DNA of 64,000 bases from Candidatus Barnesiella excrementavium (lineage in GTDB: Bacteria > Bacteroidota > Bacteroidia > Bacteroidales > Barnesiellaceae): positions 45,921-109,920 of the forward strand of contig DXDM01000016.1 of the NCBI GenBank assembly GCA_019115485.1, read 5' to 3'. Below, piece after piece: positions 1 to 6,749 of the stretch. The position numbers and the translations under genes were made by a program. Under the pieces are notes generated by a model. It saw only the letters and a list, made by a program, of their open reading frames with translations, did no database searches and had not been told where the DNA came from. The first letter of the stretch is position 1, and each line of letters starts with the position of its first letter.

Positions 1-2328
1 GAAGCCGTGTACGAAGAGTATAACATGTACAACGACAACCGAGGCTCTCGCCTGGGCGAGTTCATCAACGAGCAGGCCTTCGGCTCGCACCCCTATGCCC
101 GCCCCATCATCGGTCTGCCCGAGCACTTGAAGAACCCCCAGTTGAGTAAACTCATCGAATTCTACAATACCTGGTACGGTCCACAGAACATGTCGATTAT
201 CCTCGTGGGTAACGTCGACACCAAAACGGCTATCCCCTTGATTCGCGAGAAATTCGAACGTATTCCCCGCCGGGCCGAGATTCACCGCGAGAAACAACCC
301 GTACCCCAGTTCAAGGGCCGCACCGAGAAGAGTGCCAAGATATACTATTATCCCATGCTGGCCCTCATCTACAACGGTGTTCCCTCCAACGACAAGGACG
401 AAATCGCCTTGCAGATTTGCTGCAATCTGCTCTCCAACTCACAGAAGACCGGTATCCTCGACAAACTGGAACTCGACGGTGACATCATGAGCGTAGGAGC
501 CGGACAGAACTCCATGCGCGATGCCGGCGTAATCATGATTAACGCAATCCCCTCGTTCGACGCCAACCAAAACCGCTGGGACAGCCACAAGTCGGTCGAG
601 AAGATTCTGCTCTCGTCCCTGCAACAGTTGCAAAACGGCGAGTTCGACGAAACGATGCTCAACTCCATCAAGCAAAACATGATTCGCGAGTATGAACTGA
701 GCCTCGAATCGAACGAGACCAAAGCCTATATTCTAGCCTCTCTCTTCAATACCGGCGCCGACCCCTCGGAGATTCTCAACTACAAGGATCGGGTGAATGC
801 CGTTACCCTCGACGAGGTAAAGGCCATCGCTAAAAAATATTTTACCGACAACTACCTGGCCCTCAACATTCAGGAAGCCAAGAGCCTCGACAGCAAGGGC
901 AAGAAGCTGAAAAAACCGGCTTACAAACCCATCGAGACCAAGAAAGGCGAGATGTCGGAGTATGCCAAGTGGGTAGAAAGCATTCCCGTCACCCTGCCCG
1001 AAGTGAAATACTGCGATTTCAACTCGATACAGCAGAAGCGCATCAACACGCGCAGCAAACTGTTCTACAACTTCAACCCCGAGAACGATGTCTTCACCAT
1101 GACCTTGAAATATGGTGTCGGTACCCACCGCATGCCCAAACTCGAATATGCCGTTTCCCTGATGAACAATGCCGGCATGTTGCCCGACATCGAACCGCTG
1201 GCTATCAAACGGGCCATGGGCGAGCTCAACGTCAACTGCTCCTATGCCGTCGACGACAACTACATGTATGTCATGATGACCGGTTATGAAAAGGATTTGG
1301 TCAAAGCCTGCCAGTTGCTTTCGAAACAAATCCTCTTCCCCAAACTCGACGACAAACAGCTGCAAAGCCTCATCGGTAGTGCCTTCGGTTCACGTCAGAT
1401 GGAGAGCAGCGATATCAGCACACTGGAAAGCGCCCTCACCTCGTACGTGCTCTACAAAGACAGTTCGGACTATCTGCAACGCATTCCTACCCGCGACCTG
1501 ATTGACCTCTCGATTACCGACCTCACCACACAGTTCCAGGCTGCGACCAACTATGAGTGCGAAATCTACTACACGGGTACGGCTCCCTTCGACGAGGTTT
1601 ACCAGGTGCTGAGCCAAAACCTGCCGTTGAAGGCTCAGGAGCTGCCCTCGACTTCTCCCGAACTGCGTCCCCGCGAACAATACAGCGAGAACACCATCTT
1701 CTTCTTGCCCAACAGCAAGGCAACCCAAAGCAAGATATATTTCTTCATCGAGGGTAAACCCTTCGACGTGAAAGACGACATCTCGATCGAAGCCTTCTCC
1801 GACTACTTCGGCGGTGGATTCGGCAGCCTCGTCATGGACGAGATTCGGGAAAAGAGAGCCATGGCTTACAGCGCCTACGGTGTCATTGCCACCCCTTCGG
1901 TAGCAGGCCGTAACACTCTGTTCCAAGGCTTCGTGGGAACCCAGGGCGACAAGACCCTCGATGCCATCGACATCTACATGAACCTGCTTACCGACATGCC
2001 TTCGATGCCCGAACATTTCGACGTCGTAAAGACCAACATCAAGGAGTCTATCCTCAGCGCCAAACCCGGATTCCGCTCGGCCAGCGCCGTCTATGAGGCC
2101 TGGAAACGCATGGGCTACACCCAAGACCCGGCCATCGACAAGATGAAGAAAATCGAAACGCTCAAATTTGAAGACATTGTCAACTTCTACAACGAGAATA
2201 TCAAGGGTAAACCCATCGTGATGGCTATCGTGGGTAACCCCAAAGATTTCGATGTCAAAACTCTCGAAAAATACGGCAAGGTAATCAAGGTATCCGAATC
2301 GAAACTCTTCTCCGATTCGGGCCTCTAA
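1..2328 (+). CDS. M16 (insulinase-type) zinc peptidase, 5'-truncated
   Basis: The open frame runs from the first base of the window (Glu-Ala-Val...), so the N-terminus, including the expected HxxEH zinc motif, lies upstream; the GTG at position 7 is internal. The visible 775 or so residues contain the typical M16 middle sequence (NEQAFGSHPYARPIIG) and a second, inactive-type M16 repeat ending in the conserved FSDYFGGGFGSLVMDEIREKR region. M16 enzymes degrade peptides in a clamshell made of paired halves; a two-repeat protein of about 950 residues, often exported in Bacteroidales, fits. A strong hairpin terminator follows. Family assignment is secure; the substrate is unknown. Confidence 0.93.
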   Translation, partial: EAVYEEYNMYNDNRGSRLGEFINEQAFGSHPYARPIIGLPEHLKNPQLSKLIEFYNTWYGPQNMSIILVGNVDTKTAIPLIREKFERIPRRAEIHREKQPVPQFKGRTEKSAKIYYYPMLALIYNGVPSNDKDEIALQICCNLLSNSQKTGILDKLELDGDIMSVGAGQNSMRDAGVIMINAIPSFDANQNRWDSHKSVEKILLSSLQQLQNGEFDETMLNSIKQNMIREYELSLESNETKAYILASLFNTGADPSEILNYKDRVNAVTLDEVKAIAKKYFTDNYLALNIQEAKSLDSKGKKLKKPAYKPIETKKGEMSEYAKWVESIPVTLPEVKYCDFNSIQQKRINTRSKLFYNFNPENDVFTMTLKYGVGTHRMPKLEYAVSLMNNAGMLPDIEPLAIKRAMGELNVNCSYAVDDNYMYVMMTGYEKDLVKACQLLSKQILFPKLDDKQLQSLIGSAFGSRQMESSDISTLESALTSYVLYKDSSDYLQRIPTRDLIDLSITDLTTQFQAATNYECEIYYTGTAPFDEVYQVLSQNLPLKAQELPSTSPELRPREQYSENTIFFLPNSKATQSKIYFFIEGKPFDVKDDISIEAFSDYFGGGFGSLVMDEIREKRAMAYSAYGVIATPSVAGRNTLFQGFVGTQGDKTLDAIDIYMNLLTDMPSMPEHFDVVKTNIKESILSAKPGFRSASAVYEAWKRMGYTQDPAIDKMKKIETLKFEDIVNFYNENIKGKPIVMAIVGNPKDFDVKTLEKYGKVIKVSESKLFSDSGL

Positions 2329-2355
2329 TCGCCCGGCCCACCCTGTCATACAGGC

Positions 2356-2396
2356 AAAGGCTCCCGCACAACAGTGCAGGGGCCTTTCCTTTTATC
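2356..2396 (+). terminator. Rho-independent terminator after the M16 peptidase gene
   Basis: The stem aaaggctcccgcac (2356-2369) pairs with gtgcaggggccttt (2374-2387) with one wobble and one mismatch, and is followed by a T-rich tail. It lies 28 bases past the stop codon. Confidence 0.75.
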
Positions 2397-2470
2397 AGCA
2401 TGTGCGCCGTCAGGGTTACCTTCTCCACCCCCTCAGCCACAGCACCTCGTCCCGCCCCCGGTCTTGAAAC

Positions 2471-2503
2471 AAAAAACGCCCGCTCCGTATAAACGGGGCG
2501 GGC
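2471..2503 (-). terminator. Rho-independent terminator of the DUF4251 gene
   Basis: GC-rich inverted repeat gcccgctccgt / acggggcgggc with a 4-base loop. The run of six A immediately to its left is a T-tract on the minus strand, about 60 bases downstream of the DUF4251 stop codon. Confidence 0.8.
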
Positions 2504-2565
2504 ATCCATAAAAGCTCCCGGAAGGAGGTGGGTAAAGGCTCTTTCACAATATCTGCCGACCGACA

Positions 2566-3117
2566 TCAAAGGGGTGAGCCTTTATACACTCGACTTTTGT
2601 CAAGAGGCAGAACAACTCCTCTGAGAGAGATGTTGTTGGAATTGAAATTCGGGATAATATTGACAATTGCCTGATTGCCACCATTGTATAAGGTAACATC
2701 GACACGAGCCGAGATACCCACACCCACGACATTGAACGAAAGGAACAAATCGCCCTTTTTGTTCTTTCGCAGGTCATAATCCGAAAAACGACCCTCGACG
2801 GTTACCCCACCCAGTCCATTCAGACCGCTCACGGGTATGTTGAAAGCCGTCTGTACCACAGCATGGTCGCCTTCGACCGACACGAAATTGGTATTCGACG
2901 TCACGTATGCCGTCTCTCCACGCTTGAATATCACCTGGTCGGCCTCCAACGTAAAGGCCCGCTCATAAATAGCCCGTTCGGCTTCGGCATGTTGCAGGCT
3001 GTCGATACGTGCCTGCAAAGCCTTCTCCTCCTCTTTGGTCAATTCACGCTCTTGTGCTGCGGCGCTTCCTGCCCACACCAGCAGAAACATCGCCATTACC
3101 AATGCAATCCTTTTCAT
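2566..3117 (-). CDS. DUF4251-type exported protein
   Basis: 183 residues with a clear Sec signal peptide (hydrophobic residues 5-21, cleavage near SAAA-QE). A charged helix (residues 23-50) is followed by a beta-rich domain with the pattern GETAYVTSNTNFVSVEGDHAVVQ and a C-terminal half predicted as strands, which I recognise as the DUF4251 family common in Bacteroidales. Function is unknown; it should be periplasmic. It stands alone as a monocistronic unit with its own terminator, opposite in direction to its neighbours. Start ATG chosen because the signal peptide begins exactly there. Confidence 0.8.
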   Translation of the reverse strand: MKRIALVMAMFLLVWAGSAAAQERELTKEEEKALQARIDSLQHAEAERAIYERAFTLEADQVIFKRGETAYVTSNTNFVSVEGDHAVVQTAFNIPVSGLNGLGGVTVEGRFSDYDLRKNKKGDLFLSFNVVGVGISARVDVTLYNGGNQAIVNIIPNFNSNNISLRGVVLPLDKSRVYKGSPL

Positions 3118-3405
3118 TGTTTTCCCAATTTTTAAATTCCCCGACAGGCGGGGCTGTTGTTACCTATACAGCAAATAGTATACCATACTAACGGTTACAC
3201 CTTGATTAACAGGGTATAAGAGACCCACAAATTATACATTTTTAATCTCCAATAAGATATACTCACCCGGCTACACAAATTTTCACCCCGAAAGGAGGCC
3301 TCACCCGGCCGATTTGTCCTTTCTCACAGAGTAACCCGACCGATTGTCCGAACCAAAAATTTTTACTACTTTTACCCCAAAATAGGAGTGTCTCCTTTTG
3401 CATCG

Positions 3406-3726
3406 ATGAAAATAGACAAGAACAAAATACTCGACTACACACGCAAGCATTTCTCTTGGGGAAAGGCCGTACTCGTCGTCTTTGTGATTTTCATCATCTT
3501 CATTGACGAAAACAGCTGTATCCAACGCATACGCTACGATGCCGAAATCAATGACCTGCGCCAGCAGATTGCGGCACAGAACGATACGACCGACTACTAC
3601 AACCGGCAAATCGAACGGCTGAAAACCGACAAGAACGTGGTCGAACAAATTGCCCGCGAACAGTATTATATGAGTAAACCCAACGAAGATATCTACATCG
3701 TCGAACCGAAAAAACAAACTCCCTAA
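3406..3726 (+). CDS. FtsB/DivIC-like septum formation initiator
   Basis: 106 residues from the ATG at 3406; an upstream in-frame GTG at 3388 would add six residues but leaves no room for a leader. Layout is the family's: short basic cytoplasmic tail, one membrane helix (KAVLVVFVIFIIFID), then a periplasmic coiled coil (residues about 40-80) ending in VEQIAREQYYMSKPNEDIYIVE. In the divisome these proteins join FtsL and FtsQ to activate septal peptidoglycan synthesis. The box tactttta at about 3366 resembles the Bacteroidetes -7 element. The next gene starts 11 bases after the stop, so the two are probably co-transcribed. Confidence 0.85.
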   Translation: MKIDKNKILDYTRKHFSWGKAVLVVFVIFIIFIDENSCIQRIRYDAEINDLRQQIAAQNDTTDYYNRQIERLKTDKNVVEQIAREQYYMSKPNEDIYIVEPKKQTP

Positions 3727-3737
3727 ATATTACCGAC

Positions 3738-4088
3738 ATGAAACAGCACACGCGCGACATGCTCTTTATGGTTTCCTCCATCGCTGTCATCATCGGGGCA
3801 GCTCTGCCTCTGTTCATGATCAAACTGCCGTGGGTGCCCTACCTCTATGCCTGCGGGGCCGCCGGTATGGCTGTCTGCCGCCTCACCTTCCGGTACAAGG
3901 GCAAGAACTTCCGGCTCAAACGTCTGTTTCACATCGAGACCTTCTCGTCGCTCTTTCTGGTAGCCTCGTCCTATTTCATGTTCCGCGACGACCCCGACTG
4001 GGTGATGCTGCTCACCGTGGGAGCTGCCCTGCAACTCTACACCGCCATTCTCATTCCCCGCGTAGCCAAGAAAGAGGGGAAAGAGTGA
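3738..4088 (+). CDS. Small four-helix membrane protein, function unknown
   Basis: 116 residues, with about four hydrophobic segments (residues 9-27, 31-48, 68-83 and 88-107) separated by short basic loops, and a Lys-rich C-terminus. No signal peptide, catalytic motif or known domain is visible. It follows the FtsB-like gene by 11 bases, suggesting one transcript and possibly an envelope role, but I cannot assign a function. Confidence 0.75.
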   Translation: MKQHTRDMLFMVSSIAVIIGAALPLFMIKLPWVPYLYACGAAGMAVCRLTFRYKGKNFRLKRLFHIETFSSLFLVASSYFMFRDDPDWVMLLTVGAALQLYTAILIPRVAKKEGKE

Positions 4089-4338
4089 CCATACCGTAAC
4101 GACCGACAATACCGTGTCACAGCCGGCCCCCAACCCTACGCCGCCCTCCGGGAACCGGGCGAGTCTCTCTGCACCCGAGAATCACCCCGCCCCGATACAG
4201 CCCGGGTAGCCCTCCTCATTGCGTCCCTCAACAGCCTGTCGTCCTCTCCCTGCCGCCCCGTCGCTCTGGCCCGTATCCGGGATAAGAAGCTCTTTATCGG
4301 ATAAAAAATCACTTCATTCACATTTTCAGAGAAAAAAA
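4089..4338. other. GC-rich intergenic stretch without a visible gene
   Basis: About 250 bases between the small membrane protein and the blaI-type promoter. It has several short CG-rich inverted repeats but no convincing terminator with a T-tract, and no ORF with a plausible start and ribosome site. The short minus-strand ORF here reads as arginine-rich low-complexity sequence and is not supported. Confidence 0.5.
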
Positions 4339-4369
4339 TTTGTTTATCTACGAAATTTTCGTAGATTTG
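4339..4369 (+). promoter_or_regulatory. Promoter with embedded BlaI-type operator
   Basis: The perfect 9+1+9 inverted repeat TCTACGAAATTTTCGTAGA occupies 4347-4365. It lies between a -33-like TTTG (4339-4342) and a -7 box TAGATTTG (4362-4369), spaced 19 bases apart, and overlaps the first bases of the -7 box. The neighbouring gene encodes a BlaI/MecI winged-helix repressor, whose family binds dyads of this length over its own promoter. Autoregulation is inferred. Confidence 0.75.
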
Positions 4370-4390
4370 CGAAACAATCGTAATTAAGTC

Positions 4391-4753
4391 ATGGAGAAAC
4401 TAACCCATCAAGAAGAAGAGGTGATGCTCGTCATCTGGGAAAAGGGACGGGGCATCGTCAAAGACTTTGTCGAGAAACTGCCCGAACCGCGGCCGCCCTA
4501 TACCACAGTAGCCTCGGTCGTGAAGAATCTGGAACGCAAAGGCTATCTGTCGAGCGAGAAGATAGGCAACACCTACCTCTACACCCCCCGCATCAGTCAG
4601 CACGAATACAAAGGCAAATTCCTGTCGGGTATCGTCAAGAGCTATTTTTCCGACTCCTACAAGGAGATGGTCACCTTCTTCGCCCACGAGAAGAAACTCT
4701 CGGAAGAGGACCTGCGACAAATCATCGCCATGATTGAACAAGAGAACAAGTAA
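4391..4753 (+). CDS. BlaI/MecI-family transcriptional repressor
   Basis: 120 residues with the hallmark N-terminal winged helix-turn-helix (LTHQEEEVMLVIWEKG ... PYTTVASVVKNLERKGYL) and a C-terminal dimerisation helix region (residues 75-120). BlaI-type repressors dissociate or are cleaved when the partner M56 sensor protease is activated. The partner gene starts 22 bases downstream, and a dyad operator sits 26-44 bases upstream of the start codon. No beta-lactamase gene is adjacent, so the trigger is probably a different envelope signal. Confidence 0.9.
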   Translation: MEKLTHQEEEVMLVIWEKGRGIVKDFVEKLPEPRPPYTTVASVVKNLERKGYLSSEKIGNTYLYTPRISQHEYKGKFLSGIVKSYFSDSYKEMVTFFAHEKKLSEEDLRQIIAMIEQENK

Positions 4754-4774
4754 ATATCCGCAAACCCTCCCGTC

Positions 4775-6043
4775 ATGAACTTTCTGCTTTACCTGCTGCA
4801 AGTACACATCGCGCTCTCGTTGCTCTTCATAGTCTACAAGGCGCTCTCGACCCGCAACACCCACTTTACGGCCAGGCGGGTCCTGTTGCTGGGTATCCTG
4901 CTGTTCGCCCTCGTCTACCCGCTGTTCCGCCTTCCCGGAGCGGCCGGTATGCTCCCCGCAGAGCTGCAAATCACCCTACCCGAACTGCAAGTCAAGCCCG
5001 GCGGTACAGGCGGCCGTCCGCTGTCGGCCTATCAATTCGTAGCCGGAGTGTATGGCTGCATAGCGCTGATGCTGGGATTGCGACTGGCGGTTCGACTCCT
5101 CTCCATCGTCGGGTTACGGAGGCATAACCCCTTGCGACGCCTGGGCTCCTGTCGTGTGGTCGTCTGCCCCGAGGGGACGCAACCCTGCTCGTTCTTCAAC
5201 TGGATATTCCTGCCGGCCTCGGCTCTCGACAATCCTACCGGCTGGACAACCATCGTGAACCACGAACAGGCTCACGTCAGGCAGATGCATTCGATAGATA
5301 TCCTGCTGGGCGAGAGCGTTGCCGCACTCTGTTGGATAAACCCGCTGGCCTGGCTTCTGTTGAAAGAGTTGAGGCTCAACCTCGAATACCTGGCCGACCG
5401 GGCCGCGCTGACCGATGAAACGGAAAAGCGCCCCTACCAATACCGGTTGCTCGAACTGGCGGGGGCCGACCGGGCCCCTCGCTCGACCCTGCCGTTTAAC
5501 CACGCGTTTCTGAAAGAGCGTATCGCCATGATTAACCACCAACGTTCTTCCCGAGGGTCACTATGCCGCTATTTGCTGGCATTACCCCTGTTCGGCCTGC
5601 TCGTTGTCGGAAGCCAAAGCTGCCGACAGTCGACTGCCCCTGAGACCGCAAACGCTCAATCGATGCCGCCTGCAACAGCCGAAGCCCTACCCCGAACGAC
5701 CACCGCTCACGAGCGACCCAAGCAAGACCCCGTGTTCGAGGTGGCCGAGGTGATGCCCGAGTTTCCCGGCGGTACGCCAGCTCTCTTCGAGTTCATCTCC
5801 CGTCATCTCCAATACCCCCAAGAGGCTATCGACAACCAGACCGAAGGACGCGTTGTCCTGCAATTCGTCGTCGACAAAGAGGGGAAAGTGAGCAATATTC
5901 AAGTCAAGCGCAGCATCGACCCGGCTCTCGACCAGGCCGCCATCGACGTGATACGTACCCTCCCCGACTGGAAACCGGGCATGCAGAACGGCCAGCCGGT
6001 GAATGTGCGATACACCCTGCCCGTTGTTTTCAAACTATCCTGA
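4775..6043 (+). CDS. BlaR1-like M56 metalloprotease with C-terminal TonB domain
   Basis: 422 residues. Membrane helices lie at residues 2-20, 35-52 and 86-112. The M56 zinc motif HEQAH is at 163-167 in a loop after residue 150, with a further helix over 180-195 and the downstream NLEYLADRAAL glutamate. A helix around residues 265-280 exits into a low-complexity Thr/Pro/Ala linker, then a TonB C-terminal-like domain (about 325-422, MPEFPGG ... NVRYTLPVVFKLS). Family logic: an inner-membrane sensor whose protease inactivates the BlaI repressor; the TonB domain would be the periplasmic sensing or contact part. It shares a near-identical domain with the next gene. Confidence 0.88.
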   Translation: MNFLLYLLQVHIALSLLFIVYKALSTRNTHFTARRVLLLGILLFALVYPLFRLPGAAGMLPAELQITLPELQVKPGGTGGRPLSAYQFVAGVYGCIALMLGLRLAVRLLSIVGLRRHNPLRRLGSCRVVVCPEGTQPCSFFNWIFLPASALDNPTGWTTIVNHEQAHVRQMHSIDILLGESVAALCWINPLAWLLLKELRLNLEYLADRAALTDETEKRPYQYRLLELAGADRAPRSTLPFNHAFLKERIAMINHQRSSRGSLCRYLLALPLFGLLVVGSQSCRQSTAPETANAQSMPPATAEALPRTTTAHERPKQDPVFEVAEVMPEFPGGTPALFEFISRHLQYPQEAIDNQTEGRVVLQFVVDKEGKVSNIQVKRSIDPALDQAAIDVIRTLPDWKPGMQNGQPVNVRYTLPVVFKLS

Positions 6044-6080
6044 CCAATCTGTTTACCTTAAAACATAAAATTTTACTGCA

Positions 6081-6551
6081 ATGAAAAAAGATGTTTTATT
6101 CACCGTAACGGCCGTCATCGGCCTGTTACTGGCAGGCTGCAATGCCAACCACTCTACCACGGAACAGGCAACAACCTCTGATTCGGCAAGCGAAACGACC
6201 GCCGCTCCCGCCGACTCAACGAGCCTTTCCTCCGACTCGATATTCGAGGTAGCCGAAGTGATGCCCGAGTTCCCCGGTGGCACCCAAGCCCTCTTCAAGT
6301 TTATCGGGGAAAATCTACAATATCCTCAAAACGCTATCGACGGTCAAATCGAGGGGCGTGTGGTTGTGCAATTCGTCGTCGACAAAGAGGGGAAAGTGGG
6401 CAATATTCAAGTTGTGCGCAGTATCGACAAGATGCTCGACCAGGCGGCCATCGACGTAGTGCGTGCCCTCCCCGACTGGAAACCGGGCATGCAGGACGGC
6501 CAGCCGGTCAACGTGCGCTACACTCTACCCGTCAACTTCAAGTTGTCATAA
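6081..6551 (+). CDS. TonB C-terminal-domain lipoprotein
   Basis: 156 residues: signal sequence with lipobox LLAGC (Cys20), a Ser/Thr/Ala linker of about 35 residues, then a TonB_C-type domain (about 60-156). The domain matches the C-terminus of the preceding M56 protein nearly residue for residue and is also closely similar at DNA level (compare 5870-5930 with 6370-6430). This indicates recent tandem duplication. A lipid anchor replaces the membrane sensor. It is probably in the same BlaI-controlled operon (37-base gap). Whether it drives outer-membrane transporters or acts as a decoy for the sensor is unknown. Confidence 0.85.
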   Translation: MKKDVLFTVTAVIGLLLAGCNANHSTTEQATTSDSASETTAAPADSTSLSSDSIFEVAEVMPEFPGGTQALFKFIGENLQYPQNAIDGQIEGRVVVQFVVDKEGKVGNIQVVRSIDKMLDQAAIDVVRALPDWKPGMQDGQPVNVRYTLPVNFKLS

Positions 6552-6685
6552 GCCAACGGCACAATAACAACTACTCTTCATTCACAAACGGAGAATCTAA
6601 TCCGCAAGGGATTCACCGAGTCCACTGCGTAACCCCTTGCGGCTCGACAAGAAAAGCGAACAAAACTACTTGCGACTGAACGGAG

Positions 6686-6738
6686 AACCCCCGGTTGCCG
6701 AGAGGCAACCGGGGGTTCCAATCTATGTTCATTTTTTT
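6686..6738. terminator. Bidirectional-type terminator between convergent genes
   Basis: A perfect 14-bp stem, aacccccggttgcc / ggcaaccgggggtt, with a GAGA loop lies at 6686-6717 and is followed by a T-run at 6731-6737. It sits between the TonB lipoprotein gene and the convergent LRR lipoprotein gene and can serve both. Confidence 0.85.
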
Positions 6739-6749
6739 AGAAGTATTTC

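Noticed and set aside
4136..4321. 61-aa Arg-rich minus-strand ORF
   Set aside because: Low-complexity antisense frame in a non-coding GC-rich stretch with no promoter or ribosome site.
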